NCBI GenBank assembly: GCA_963734595.1
Contig: CAVTHV010000037.1
Coordinates: 682,001 to 746,000, forward strand
Direction of reading: 5' to 3'
Source: CAKKQX01 sp963734595
GTDB lineage: Bacteria; Pseudomonadota; Gammaproteobacteria; Burkholderiales; SG8-41
DNA length: 64,000 bases
Shown here in pieces: positions 1 to 10,088 of the stretch. The notes beneath the pieces are model-generated. The model searched no databases. It was not told where the DNA came from and saw nothing but the letters and a program-made list of their open reading frames with translations. How positions within the stretch are numbered: position 1 is the first letter of the stretch; the number at the start of each line of letters is the position of its first letter. A program made the translations under genes and the position numbers.

Positions 1-476
1 GCGCTCGCGAGCGGCTGCATTTCTTCATCCGAGCGCAGGTGCGCGAAACCGTCCCGGATGGCGGCCGGCGTCATCGATTGCAGCCACAGTCGTTGTACCG
101 GCAGCTTGGTCTTGGTCATCTGCTGGATGTAACGGAAAATGAGCTCACCTTCGCGGCCCGCGTCGCAGGCATTGATAAGCCCGGTGACATCCTTGCGTTT
201 GATGAGTTTGGTCAGCGTTTTGAGCCGGCCTTCACTCCTGGCAATCGGCAAGAGCGCAAAATGCGGAGGGATCACGGGCAGATTGGCAAAGCTCCATTTG
301 CCGCGTTTCACCTCGAATTCCTCGGGCACCGCGATTTCTAGCAGATGCCCGACAGCCGAAGACAGCACGTAGTCATCGCTCTCGTAATAGTCCTCATGCC
401 GCGCGAAGCCACCCAGCGCGCGCGCGATGTCGCCGGCGACGGAAGGTTTTTCGGCGATGATCAGGTGTTTTCCCAT
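1..476 (-). CDS. topB: DNA topoisomerase III, N-terminal part (runs off the window)
   Basis: Type IA topoisomerase that cleaves one DNA strand and passes the other. Only the first 158 residues are here; the rest lies left of base 1. The start at 476 gives MGKHLIIAEKPSVA, where EKPS (residues 9-12) is typical of the TopoIII TOPRIM domain rather than the VESPAK of TopA. The acidic TOPRIM motif DAGREGE is at about 105-111. The catalytic tyrosine is outside the window. It lies downstream of dprA on the same strand, about 256 bases after its stop, an order common in betaproteobacteria. The smg gene sometimes found between them is absent. Confidence 0.9.
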   Translation of the reverse strand, partial: MGKHLIIAEKPSVAGDIARALGGFARHEDYYESDDYVLSSAVGHLLEIAVPEEFEVKRGKWSFANLPVIPPHFALLPIARSEGRLKTLTKLIKRKDVTGLINACDAGREGELIFRYIQQMTKTKLPVQRLWLQSMTPAAIRDGFAHLRSDEEMQPLAS

Positions 477-732
477 GGCCTTTGCTGAACTCTCGAGAGA
501 TTAACGGCGCGCGCAGGACAACGCATGGCAGCGCGCAAGGTGCTTAAAAAGAGGGCACGATGATAAGAACAAAAAGAAGCAATGGCAAGCTGTGTATCAA
601 TCCGGGCCTGGAATCGGGGTGAAAAATCGTGCCTGCCGGAAGCGAATAGCCATTGTTTTCTAACAAATGTTCGCCTGGAAGCCGGGCTCGTGCGCGGCAG
701 TGAAAAAAGTCACGTCGATGAGAATGCAGCCG

Positions 733-1821
733 TCAGTTGATGCGCTGATACAGGCCGCCGGGCAGCGCGGCGACCCGCCCTTCAATCTCCAGCTGCGTGA
801 GCAAGGAAGAGACGACGTCGCTTTTCAACCCGCAGCGCGCGCACAGCGCATCGATGTCGCAGGGATCAAACCCGAGCTTATCGAGCAACGCCTGGGCTTG
901 GGGTTCGGCAGAGAACGGGGGATCGGACGGAGAAGGGGCCGGCGCAAGCAAGCGCAGTTCTTCCATAATATCCTGCGCGCTTTCGGCGAGCTTCGCGCCC
1001 TGTTTGATGAGCCGGTGACAGCCTTTCGACAGCGGCGAGTGGATCGAGCCGGGGATCGCGAAAACCTCTTTGCCCTGTTCGTTGGCAAGCCGTGCGGTGA
1101 TCAGGGAGCCGCTTTGCAGCGCCGCCTCAACGACAAGGCAGCCGCGCGCGAGCCCGCAGATCAGGCGGTTGCGGCGCGGGAAGTTGGAGGCGAGCGCCGG
1201 CGTGCCGAGAGGAAATTCCGAAACGATGGCGCCCTGTTCGGCAAGCTGGTGCGCAAGGTCGCGGTTGCGTGCAGGATACACGATGTCGAGCCCCGTTCCG
1301 ACGACCGCGACGCTGCTTGCTGCGCCGGCCAGGCCCCCGCGATGGGCGGCCGCGTCGATGCCCAGAGCGAGCCCGCTCACGATGGTCAGGCCGGCATCGG
1401 AGAGCGCGCGGGCGAACGCTTCGGCGTTGGCGATACCCTGCGGGGAGGCGCTGCGGCTGCCGACGATGGCCAGAGCATCATGGTTGAGCAACTCGGCGCG
1501 GCCTATCACATATAGGAGCAGCGGCGGATCGGGAGTCTGCAGCAACGCTTGCGGATAGAGAGAATCGGCCAGCGTGACCACATGGTTGGCGGGCTTCTCG
1601 AGCCAGAGAGAAACGGCGTCAAGCTTCTCTGCCGACGCACCACCGCTGCTTATGGCTGCCGCGATATTTGCCGGGACGACCTTGATGAGCGCCGCATGGC
1701 TTGCGTCCAGTATTTGCTGGGGTGCGCCGAACGCCACCAGCAGTTTGCGCAGCGACTGATCGCCGAGGCCCGGGATCAGGGTCAGACGCAGCCACGACTC
1801 AAGGTCAGCGTCTAGCGCCAT
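733..1821 (-). CDS. dprA: DNA-processing protein DprA/Smf
   Basis: Loads RecA on incoming single-stranded DNA during natural transformation; acts in the cytoplasm. The 362-residue protein has the extended Rossmann core: GSRSAS at 121-126, SGLALGIDAAAHRG at 149-162 and GTGLDIVYPARN at 175-186. A winged-helix C-terminal domain follows from about 300. Length is normal for the family and the frame is intact. It sits between topB and the LysM gene, all on the minus strand; the LysM gene stops about 50 bases upstream of the start. This clustering is conserved in the class. Function is known from the family; competence of this organism is not shown. Confidence 0.93.
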   Translation of the reverse strand: MALDADLESWLRLTLIPGLGDQSLRKLLVAFGAPQQILDASHAALIKVVPANIAAAISSGGASAEKLDAVSLWLEKPANHVVTLADSLYPQALLQTPDPPLLLYVIGRAELLNHDALAIVGSRSASPQGIANAEAFARALSDAGLTIVSGLALGIDAAAHRGGLAGAASSVAVVGTGLDIVYPARNRDLAHQLAEQGAIVSEFPLGTPALASNFPRRNRLICGLARGCLVVEAALQSGSLITARLANEQGKEVFAIPGSIHSPLSKGCHRLIKQGAKLAESAQDIMEELRLLAPAPSPSDPPFSAEPQAQALLDKLGFDPCDIDALCARCGLKSDVVSSLLTQLEIEGRVAALPGGLYQRIN

Positions 1822-1873
1822 TTTATACGGGCGCAGGCCAGCCGCGCCGCAGGCTGTGGACGGGCCCGGCCGA

Positions 1874-3022
1874 TCAGGGGTTGGTGACGACGTCCCGCAC
1901 GGAGACCGGGCGCGTCGCCTGCATTACCAGGGCGAAGGACGCGCGATCGAATGTGCGGAACACCATGACCAGACCGTAGCGCTCGTCAGGAAGATCGGCA
2001 ATATCGGCATCCCTGCCCGAGTCCGCGGGCGCGTAAACCGGGCCGTCGCGGGGGCGGATTTGCTCACCGTAGTAATCACGGGGAGCGTCGCTGCCGGAAA
2101 GACCGCTGCGACCGTAGAGCGGCTGTGTGCGCTCAGCGTAACGGGCGCCACTCTGATGGCGGTAGATCGCCAGCACAGTTCCGACTTCGAGCCCGTCCAG
2201 GCTGCCTTTTGACAGCGCGACGATCGAGGCCGGTCCGGTCTCCTGCAGGTTGCCGTAGGCCGAAACAATGCGGCCCCTGATACGTTTCTGCGGGGCGTGC
2301 GGCACGTAGGCGAAGTTCGGCAGTTGCTTGGACACTGGCAATAGCCGGTCATCCTGATTGATCTCGCGTGCCGATTTGGTGATTTCGATCGTAGCCAGGT
2401 CGCCGCCGAAGTCGCGGACGCGGGCTTCGCCGAGATAGATGGCCTCGTAGCCAAGCGTTTCCTGGGTATCGGGATCGACGAGCGCGTCACCACGACGGAA
2501 GATCTGCCAGTACACGCCTTTGTCTTTGGTGATGCCCCGGACATAAGCAATGTTGCCCGCGCCGAGCTCCACGCGGTTTTCTTCGGTCGCGACAATGCGG
2601 GGCGCCGAATCCAGTTCGTTTTGGCCAACCACCAGCGGCTTGGACAGGAAAGGCTCGATTGCCGAGGGGGAGATGCTGGGCACCGCCTGTTCCTGAAGCC
2701 GCTCTACACGCACTTTCGGCGAGAGCTTCACCGTCTCCAGCTGCGCCACGTGCAGCGTCGCCTCGCCGCCAGAACGCTCGAGTACCAGCACATCACCGGG
2801 ATAAATGCGGTTGGGGTTCTTGACCTGGTCTTTGTTCATTTTCCACAGGTCAGGCCAGCGCCAAGGCTCCTTGAGATAGCGGCCGGAAATGCTCCACAAC
2901 GTGTCACCTTTGACCACGATGTAGCGGTCGGGAGCGGTTTCCTTAAGCTCGCTGGCGTCCGCGGCGAGAGCCGCAGCGGTCGGAGCCAACAGCAGAAACA
3001 GCGATATAATTGCTTTACCCAT
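1874..3022 (-). CDS. LysM peptidoglycan-binding secreted protein
   Basis: Exported protein with an N-terminal signal peptide (MGKAIISLFLLLAPTAAALA) and one LysM domain right after it, from about residue 25 to 75 (VVKGDTLWSISGRYL, then IYPGDVLVL). The remaining 300 residues form an uncharacterised region conserved with this gene context. The frame is open from 3055, but the start at 3022 gives the clean signal peptide. An ATG at 3034 is also possible. It lies upstream of dprA and divergent from def, sharing a 90-base AT-rich spacer. The likely role is binding cell-wall glycan; partner and activity are unknown. Confidence 0.85.
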   Translation of the reverse strand: MGKAIISLFLLLAPTAAALAADASELKETAPDRYIVVKGDTLWSISGRYLKEPWRWPDLWKMNKDQVKNPNRIYPGDVLVLERSGGEATLHVAQLETVKLSPKVRVERLQEQAVPSISPSAIEPFLSKPLVVGQNELDSAPRIVATEENRVELGAGNIAYVRGITKDKGVYWQIFRRGDALVDPDTQETLGYEAIYLGEARVRDFGGDLATIEITKSAREINQDDRLLPVSKQLPNFAYVPHAPQKRIRGRIVSAYGNLQETGPASIVALSKGSLDGLEVGTVLAIYRHQSGARYAERTQPLYGRSGLSGSDAPRDYYGEQIRPRDGPVYAPADSGRDADIADLPDERYGLVMVFRTFDRASFALVMQATRPVSVRDVVTNP

Positions 3023-3055
3023 GGAGCACCCCATATACAGGACTAATCTCTGCAC

Positions 3056-3113
3056 ACAATGTTATGTATTGGTTTAAATTCTGCATCTAGCTGATTAAAT
3101 TATCAAGTTTTTT
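3056..3113. promoter_or_regulatory. AT-rich divergent promoter spacer between the LysM gene and def
   Basis: This short spacer is strikingly AT-rich against GC-rich surroundings and separates two divergent genes, so it should hold both promoters. TTGGTT at 3069-3074 with TGATTA about 17 bases later is a possible weak sigma70 pair toward def. I see no operator. Confidence 0.35.
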
Positions 3114-3617
3114 ATGCCTCTTCTGCCGATCCTGCGTTATCCCGACCCGCGCCTGCATAAAGTTGCCGCAGAGGTGACCCAGGTTGATGACAATATCCGC
3201 AAATTAATCAAGGATATGGCGCAAACCATGTACGCTGCTCCGGGCATTGGTCTTGCTGCTCCCCAAGTCGATGTGCATAAACGCATTATCGTGATGGATA
3301 TCACGGAAACGCACGATCAGCTCCGGGTGTTCATCAATCCCAGGCTTTTGGAGGCGAGCGGCGAGGCGGAATGCGAAGAGGGTTGCCTGTCGGTGCCGGG
3401 GATCTATGAGAAAGTGCGCCGGGCCGAACGCGTCACGGTCAGCGCGCTCGACCAACGTGGCGAGCCGTTCACGCTGGAAGCCGAGGGCTTGCTTGCGGTA
3501 TGCATACAGCATGAAATGGACCATCTGGAAGGCAAGGTGTTCGTCGAATACCTGTCGCGTCTTAAACAGCAACGCATCCTTGGCAAGCTCAAGAAGCAAC
3601 TGAGCCAGGCGATGTAA
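3114..3617 (+). CDS. def: Peptide deformylase
   Basis: Removes the formyl group from the N-terminal methionine of new proteins; Fe(II) metallohydrolase in the cytoplasm. The 167-residue sequence has the three class motifs in order: GIGLAAPQ at 44-51, EEGCLS at 88-93 (metal ligand C91) and HEMDH at 133-137 (two His ligands and the catalytic Glu). Length is typical of class I deformylases. It is followed by fmt, which adds the formyl group, with an 87-base gap. The frame is intact. Confidence 0.96.
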   Translation: MPLLPILRYPDPRLHKVAAEVTQVDDNIRKLIKDMAQTMYAAPGIGLAAPQVDVHKRIIVMDITETHDQLRVFINPRLLEASGEAECEEGCLSVPGIYEKVRRAERVTVSALDQRGEPFTLEAEGLLAVCIQHEMDHLEGKVFVEYLSRLKQQRILGKLKKQLSQAM

Positions 3618-3704
3618 GGTGCGCCGACCCAGCGCTGCCGGGCTGGGGTGGGCCCATACGCCTTCCGGCCTCGTTATCAACGTCTTTCACGGCAGAACAC
3701 AGCG

Positions 3705-4626
3705 ATGAACCTGGTCTTTGCGGGCACCCCGGAATTTGCCGCGACCGCGCTCGACGCGTTGCTGCGCGCCGGCCATGTGGTCTCCCTTGTCTTGACCCAG
3801 CCTGACCGGCCGGCGGGGCGCGGACTCAAGGCGCGGCTTTCGGCGGTAAAGCGCTTGGCTTCGACGCCATGGCCTGCCGGTGCTGCAGCCGCCGACGCTC
3901 AAGACCCCGGACGTTATCGACACCATCGCCGCGCTCAAGCCGGATGCCTTGGTGGTCGCCGCCTACGGATTGATCGTGCCGCAAAAGCTGCTCGACATCC
4001 CGCGTCTGGGCGGCATCAACATCCACGCGTCGCTGCTGCCGCGCTGGCGCGGCGCGGCGCCGATCCAGCGCGCGATACTCGCGGGGGACGCCGCCACCGG
4101 CATCACCATCATGCAGATGGATGCCGGGCTGGACACCGGCGCCATCCTGCTGCAGGAAACGATCCCGATCGGAGCCGACGATACGGCACAGACCCTGCAC
4201 GACCGGCTCGCCGAACTCGGCGGACAGCTGGTGGTGCGCGCGCTTGCCGCGCCGCAGGTTCCGCGCCCGCAGGATGATGCCTGCGCAACCTACGCCGACA
4301 AGATCGACAAACGCGAAGCGCGTATTGACTGGAGCGAGAGCGCCGCGGCTATCGACCGCAAAGTGCGCGCCTACGACCCGGTTCCGGGCGCTTCGACCAC
4401 CTTGAACGGCGCGAGCATCAAGATCTGGCGAGCCCGGATAGAACGCGGCGTCAGCGCACCGCCGGGCATGGTGTGCGAGGCGGGTCCGGCGGGGATCGTC
4501 GTTGCCTGCGGTAGCGACGGGCTGTCAGCTTGCTCGAGTTGCAGCGCGCCGGCGGCAAGCGGCTGCCGACGCGCCGCTTTCATCGCGGGGTTTGATGTGG
4601 CGCGCGGCGCGCGCTTCGGGGCCTGA
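3705..4626 (+). CDS. fmt: Methionyl-tRNA formyltransferase (frame-disrupted)
   Basis: Transfers formyl from 10-formyl-THF to Met-tRNA(fMet). The reading starts at 3705 with MNLVFAGTPEFAATALDALL, moves to another frame near 3860 (HGLPVLQPPTLKTPDVIDTI), then continues through YGLIVPQKLLDIP and the NIHASLLPRWRGAAPIQRAI formyl-binding region. The C-terminal domain breaks near 4524-4535 and 4580, and resumes to end in GFDVARGARFGA. Removing one base at each of four places restores one open frame, so this is probably sequence error in an essential gene. The stop overlaps the rsmB ATG (TGATG). Confidence 0.9.
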
Positions 4627-5918
4627 TGCTCGAAATCCAGCGCCTGGCGAGCGCCGTTGTCGGCAACGTGCTGACGGGGCGCAGTCTCGACACGGAGCTG
4701 GCGGCGTTGTGGCGGCAACATCCCGCAACTCTCGTGCGCAGCAGCGCGCGGCGATCCAGAACAGCTGTTTCGGCACGTTGCGCTTTCTCGGCCGCATCGA
4801 CGCGGTGCTCGCGCGCTGCTCGCCAAACCGCTGCATGACGAGAGGCTTGCGCTGCCTGCTGCGATCGCGCTTTATCAGCTCGAATACACGCAGGGCCGCA
4901 CCGCACGCGATGGTCGATCACGCGGTTCTGGCTGCGACAACTGCAGCCTGCCGGCGGCGAAAGGCCTGATCAACGCCGTGCTGCGCAATTTTCTGCGTCG
5001 CCGCATGCCGTTGCTGGCCAAGGCGCAGCACAGCGATGCCGGGACGCTATTCGCTATCCGCAGTGGTGGATCGACAAACTGCGCGAGCAGTATCCGCAGC
5101 AGTATGCGGCGATACTTGAGGCGGACAATCTTCACCCGCCGTTGACGCTGCGCGTAAACCGCCGGCGCGTCGCGGTGGACGAATACCTCGCGCTGCTTGA
5201 CAGCAACGGAATCGCGGCGCGACGCCTCGGCGATGAGGCGGTCCAGTTGGCAACGCGCGCTGCCGGTCGAGCGCATTGCCGGGATTTGCCGAGGGCCTGG
5301 TCTCGGTGCAGGACGCAGCGGCCCAGCACGCCGCGCCGCTGCTCGCGGCGGACGACGGCATGCGCGTGCTCGATGCCTGCGCGGCGCCCGGCGGCAAGAC
5401 CACACACGTTCTCGAACTTGCCGATGTCGACTTGGTGGCGCTCGACTGCGATGCCGCGAGGCTTGATCGCGTGCGGGCCGAATCTCGCCCGGCTCGGGCT
5501 CGATGGCCCACGCTGCATGTCGGCGACGCCAACGAGCCGCAAGCATGGTGGGATGGCAGGCCATTCGAGCGCATCCTCGCCGACGTGCCATGCTCCGCTT
5601 CCGGCGTCGTGCGCCGCCATCCGGATATCAAATGGTTGCGGCGCGCGGCAGATATCGCGCAGTTCGCCTAGCGGCAGCAGCGCATGCTGGACGTGCTGTG
5701 GCGGTTGCTCGCAAGTGGTGGTAAATTGCTGTACGCAACGTGTTCGGTGTTCCACGAGGAAAACCGTTGCAGGTTGCAGGATTTCTGGAGCGCCACCGCG
5801 ACGCGCAATACCAGACCCACCCCGGGGCCGACGATCAATTGGACAACATGCCGCGGGCCAAATTCTTCCGGACAAAGAGCATGATGGTTTTTTCTATGCG
5901 CTGCTGCAGAAAGACTAG
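4626..5918 (+). CDS. rsmB: 16S rRNA (cytosine-967-C5)-methyltransferase (frame-disrupted)
   Basis: SAM-dependent RNA m5C methyltransferase with an N-terminal NusB-like domain. It starts MLEIQRLASAVVGNVLTGRS and passes through several frames: GLINAVLRNFLRR near 4970-5000, the SAM motif DACAAPGGKTTHVLEL near 5375-5420, the motif IV region DVPCSASGVVRRHPDIKWLR near 5580-5640, and LLYATCSVFHEEN (TCS motif) near 5725-5765. The last frame ends KEHDGFFYALLQKD at 5918. Most breaks fit single inserted bases, for example two between 4728 and 4740. In addition a TAG codon lies in frame at about 5668, which a single insertion does not explain; it may be a substitution. It overlaps fmt and DUF4390. Confidence 0.85.
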
Positions 5919-6455
5919 TCTGCTTGCGGGACTTGCGGCGCTTTGGCTGGTCCTCGCCGCCCCTTATGCCGCGCAGGCCGAGCGGGATCGAAGTCAGGAA
6001 GGCGGCGCTGGCCACCGTCGATGACGGCTATGTGCTCGAGGCCGAGTTCGATGTTGCGCTGACGCCGACGCTCGAGGAGGTGCTCAACAGGGGCGTTGCG
6101 CTTTATTTTCAGATGGAATTCGAGCTGATCCGGTCGCGCTGGTACTGGTTCAACGAGACCGTTGCCAACACCCAGCAGCAGTATCGGCTGTCTTACAATG
6201 CGCTGACCCGCCAGTACCGGATCGGGGTCGGCACGCTGTATCAGAATTTCAGCACCCTCGGAGAGGCGCTCGAAGTCTGAGCCGCGTGCGCCGGCGCGAG
6301 GAGCTCGAGGCGGGCACGCTCAAGAAGGACTCGACCTATACCGCAGCGTTGCGCCTGCGGCTCGACACCACACAGCTGCCCAAGCCGTTTCAGATCAACG
6401 CGCTCGGCTCGCGCGAATGGAACATCGGGTCGGACTGGTATCGCTGGACGCGTGA
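5881..6455 (+). CDS. DUF4390 exported protein (frame-disrupted)
   Basis: Protein of unknown function regularly found between rsmB and ntrY in betaproteobacteria. It has a signal peptide (LLAGLAALWLVLAAPYAAQA), then the DUF4390 core across three frames: VRKAALATVDDGYVLEAEFD, LYFQMEFELIRSRWYWF, and after a break near 6275 the segment FQINALGSREWNIGSDWYRW. The start is either 5881 or 5896, both inside the end of rsmB. The end is placed at the TGA at 6453-6455, reached after one more inserted base; without it the frame runs on into NtrY. No catalytic motif is visible. Confidence 0.75.
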
Positions 6456-6459
6456 CGCC

Positions 6460-8675
6460 ATGATGCGACCGACGTTACACGGGCAGCCGCTGGCCAAGAC
6501 CGGGCTCAAGTACCTGCTGATCATGTGCGTCGGGTTCGGCGCGGTGGCGTTGTTTCTGCTCGCGACCGCGTCCGCGAATACCGCCCTGTTCGCGGAGCAT
6601 TACTCGCTGCTGCTGCTGCTCAACGGCGGCATCGCGCTGTGCTCGCGGCGCTGGTCGTCTACCAGCTGTTCACTCTGCGGCGACGACTCCGGGCCGGCGT
6701 GTTCGGCGCCAAGCTTACGCTGCGGCTGGTGTGGTTGTTCGCGCTGATGGCGGTGATCCCGGGCGCGGTGATCTACGGCGTGTCGGTGCAGTTTCTGGCC
6801 AAGAGCATCGAGTCGTGGTTCGAGGTGCGCGTCGACAAGGCGCTCGAAGGCGGCCTCAATCATCAGCCGCAACGCGCTCGACAGCATGCTCAAGGATCTT
6901 GCAGCGAAAGCGGATGCGATGGCGCTCCAGTTGTCGGTGCGGCCGCCGGCCGAACATTTGTCGGCGCTCAACACGCTGCGCGAACAGGCCGGCGTGCAGG
7001 AAGCGACGCTCTTCAGCGCGCGCGGCAAGGTGTTGGCGTATTCCGGCAACGAACGCGCGGCGCTGATGCCGGATCCGCCGGGGGCCGCCGCATTGCGCCG
7101 GATCCGCGAGCAGCAGAAATACAGCGCGGTCGAGGCGATTACCCGATCGCGGACTGGTATTGCGCGTGCTGGTGCCGGTCAGCGTGCTGTCAGCTTGCCG
7201 AAGAAGGGCGCGTGCTGCAATTGCTGCAGCCGGTGCCGAGACAACTGGCGCGGGATGCCGAAACGGTGCAGGCAGGGCTACCGTGATTATCAGGAACTTA
7301 CGCTTGTCGCGGCTGGGGCTGAAGCGCCTCTATGGCATTACGCTCACGCTGACCCTGCTGCTCGCGCTGCTCTCCTCGCTGTCGCTGGCTTTTCTGCTCT
7401 CCGACCGGCTTTCGGCACCCTTAGGCGTGCTGGTCGAGGGCACGCGCGCTGTGGCGCAGGGCGATTTCAGTCAGCGCGCAGGCGGTGGCGAGCAGCGACG
7501 AGCTTGGCATGCTGACGCAGTCGTTCAACAGCATGACGCTGCAACTGGCCGACGCCCGCGCACAGGCCGAGCGCAACCAGGCGCAGCTTGCCCACGCGAA
7601 CGCCTACCTGGAAAGCATACTGGCGAACCTGTCTGCCGGCGTGCTGGCGTTCGATGGCAACCTGCGTCTGCGCTCCGCCACTCCCAGCGCGGGACAGATA
7701 CTGGAAACCGATTTTACGGCGCTGCTCGGCCGCGCTCTGGACGAATGGGGTGCGCACGACGGGACGCTCGAAGGCCTCGCGCGTTCGATCCGCGACGGGC
7801 TCGAGAGCGCGGAAACGGTCGAATGGGAACAGCAGGTCGAACGCGAGGTAAAAGGCGGCACCCAGGTGCTGCTGCTGCGCGGAACGCGCCTGCCGCAGAG
7901 CGCGGAAACCGGCAGCGTCATCGTGTTCGACGACATCACGCATCTGCTGCAGGCGCAGCGCGATGCCGCGTGGGCCGAGGTGGCGCGCCGGCTCGCGCAC
8001 GAGATCAAGAACCCGCTGACGCCGATCCAGCTCTCGGCGGAACGGCTGCAGCACAAGCTCGCCGCAAAGCTCACTGAACCCGACGCCGAAATGCTGACGC
8101 GCTCGACGCAAACCATAGTCAACCAGGTCGACGGCCCTGAAGCGCATGGTCGATGCTTTCAGCCAGTATGCCCGCACCCCGGGACCCTCGATGCAGGAAC
8201 TCGACCTCAACAAGCTGGTGCGCGAGGTGCTGACGCTCTACGAATCGCTGGGGTCGAGCATCAGGCTCGAGCTTGCGCCGCGGCTGCCGCCGGTGATCGG
8301 CGATGTCGTTCAGTTGCGGCAGGTGATCCATAATCTGCTGCAGAATGCCCAGGATGCGCTCGCCGAGAGCGCAAATCCGAGCATCGTGATTGCCAGCGAA
8401 GCGGTCGCCGGCACGGTGCGCTTCTCCGTCACCGACAGCGGCAGCGGATTTCCCCGAGCACCTGATGAAGCGCGTTTTCGAGCCGTATGTCACGACCAAA
8501 CCCAAGGGCACGGGCCTGGGGCTGGTGATCGTCAAGAAAATAGTCGAAGAGCACGGCGGCCAGGTCGAGATTTCGAAACGTGATGCCGCACGGCGCGCGC
8601 GTGACCATATCGCTGCCCGCCGCCGCGGCTGCGCAGCGTCGCGCACGCAGACCGCCGCATAGCGCAAAGATATAA
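6460..8675 (+). CDS. ntrY: Sensor histidine kinase NtrY-like (frame-disrupted)
   Basis: Membrane-bound kinase expected to phosphorylate the NtrX-type regulator that follows. Reading across frames gives about four membrane segments (LLIMCVGFGAVALFLLATA; LLLLLNGGIAL; LWLFALMAVIPGAVIYG region; LYGITLTLTLLLALLSSLSL), then a HAMP linker, a PAS-like segment (SILANLSAGVLAFDGNLRLR), the phospho-acceptor box ARRLAHEIKNPLTPIQLSAE near 7985-8040, the N box LLQNAQDAL, and G boxes ending TKPKGTGLGLVIVKKIVEEH. Several single-base insertions break it, near 6640, 6865, 7150, 7290, 7490, 8137 and 8453. It is 16 bases upstream of ntrX. Confidence 0.87.
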
Positions 8676-8691
8676 ACTGAGCGCAAAACTT

Positions 8692-9948
8692 ATGCAACAA
8701 ATCCTTGTTGTTGACGACGAAGTCGGAATCCGCGAGCTGTTGTCGGAAATCCTTTCCGATGAGGGCTACCAGGTAAAGCTGGCGGAGAACGCGAGCGAAG
8801 CGCGAACGCTCCGCAGCCGCGGCCGCCCCGACCTGGTTCTGCTCGACATCTGGATGCCGGACACCGACGGCATTACGCTGCTCAAGGAATGGGCCAGCGC
8901 CGGGCTGCTGACCATGCCGGTGGTGATGATGTCCGGGCACGGCACCATCGACACGGCGGTCGAGGCAACGCGCATCGGCGCCTATGATTTCCTGGAAAAG
9001 CCGATTGCACTGCAAAAACTGCTCGCCACCGTCGGCCGCGCGCTGAGCCATGGGGAGCCGCCGCCGCAGACGACGCTGTCGCTGGCGAGCATGGGCCGCG
9101 CGTCCCTGGTCGTCGACCTCAAGCTGCGGCTGGAGCGTGTCGCCAACCTCAGGACGCCGCTGCTGATCACGTCCGAACCCGGCTGCGGGGTGGAGTTGTG
9201 CGCGCGCTTCCTGCACCCGCGCAACGCGCCCTGGGTTGCACCGGAGACAACGGCTGTGCTGGCCGAAGCGCCGCTCGATGTGTTGAAACAGGCGCGCGAG
9301 GGCACGTTGTTTGTGTACGACGTGACAGAACTCAACAAGATGGAACAGAAAGGCCTGCTGTTGTTGCTCGGCAAGCTCGACCAATATAACGTGCGCGTCA
9401 TTTGCGGCGCGTCACGCTCCCTGCCGGATCTCGTCGCCCAGGGCGTCTTCGACGAACGTCTTTACACCACGATGTCGGTGACGACAATCCGGGTGCCGAG
9501 CCTGCGCGAGCACCGGGAGGACGTGCCGGACCTTGCCAATCTGATCCTGTCGGGCATGATCGAGGCCAGGGAAGTGCCGCCGCGCCAGTTTTCAACGGCG
9601 GCGCTGAACGCGCTCAGAAATTACGACTGGCCGGGGAACCTCGCGCAACTGCAAAGCGTGGTGCAAACGCTGGCGCATACCGTACCTGCCGCGCAGATCG
9701 AATTGGACGATGTTGAGCGCGCGCTGCCGCGGCCCGCGACCGCCCCAGCCGCGGCGCACGGCCTGCCGCTCGATCTGCCCCTGCGCGATGCGCGCGACGT
9801 ATTCGAGCGCCTCTACTTCGAGCACCACATCGCCAAGGAGGGCGGCAACATCAGCCGCGTGGCCGAAAGCGTGGGCCTGGAACGCACGCACCTTTACCGC
9901 AAGCTCAAGCAGTTGGGCATCAAGCTCGCGCGCAAGCCCGAGGAATAA
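8692..9948 (+). CDS. ntrX: NtrX-type response regulator with degenerate AAA+ domain
   Basis: Cytoplasmic response regulator, 418 residues, intact. The receiver domain has D8, D9, phospho-acceptor D52 and K103. The central region aligns with sigma54-activator AAA+ domains, but the Walker A GESGTGKE is replaced by SEPGCGVE (161-168), the Walker B region reads EGTLFVYDVTEL (about 203-214), and no GAFTGA loop is present. A Fis-type helix-turn-helix closes the protein (ISRVAESVGLERTHLYRKLK). By family it pairs with NtrY and may control nitrogen or redox genes. The lost motifs suggest it binds DNA but does not remodel sigma54 polymerase. Confidence 0.9.
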   Translation: MQQILVVDDEVGIRELLSEILSDEGYQVKLAENASEARTLRSRGRPDLVLLDIWMPDTDGITLLKEWASAGLLTMPVVMMSGHGTIDTAVEATRIGAYDFLEKPIALQKLLATVGRALSHGEPPPQTTLSLASMGRASLVVDLKLRLERVANLRTPLLITSEPGCGVELCARFLHPRNAPWVAPETTAVLAEAPLDVLKQAREGTLFVYDVTELNKMEQKGLLLLLGKLDQYNVRVICGASRSLPDLVAQGVFDERLYTTMSVTTIRVPSLREHREDVPDLANLILSGMIEAREVPPRQFSTAALNALRNYDWPGNLAQLQSVVQTLAHTVPAAQIELDDVERALPRPATAPAAAHGLPLDLPLRDARDVFERLYFEHHIAKEGGNISRVAESVGLERTHLYRKLKQLGIKLARKPEE

Positions 9949-10088
9949 AGGCCGCGTTGCGCCCGGCAGCGACCATGCGCTGACCGCCGCGTTCCCGTCC
10001 GGCCACCCCGTAGCCGAAAGTGGTCAACGGCCGCGGTTTCGACGATAATTACGCGTCTTTCGCGAGCAATCCCCCTCAAGGAAACCTA

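Noticed and set aside
477..732. An smg gene or RNA gene between dprA and topB
   Set aside because: No open frame of fitting length and no structured RNA is visible; nothing recognised in this 256-base spacer.
8119..9384. Long minus-strand open frame of 421 codons across ntrY/ntrX
   Set aside because: It is antisense to well-supported genes and has the His/Arg/Ala-rich composition of GC-driven shadow frames.
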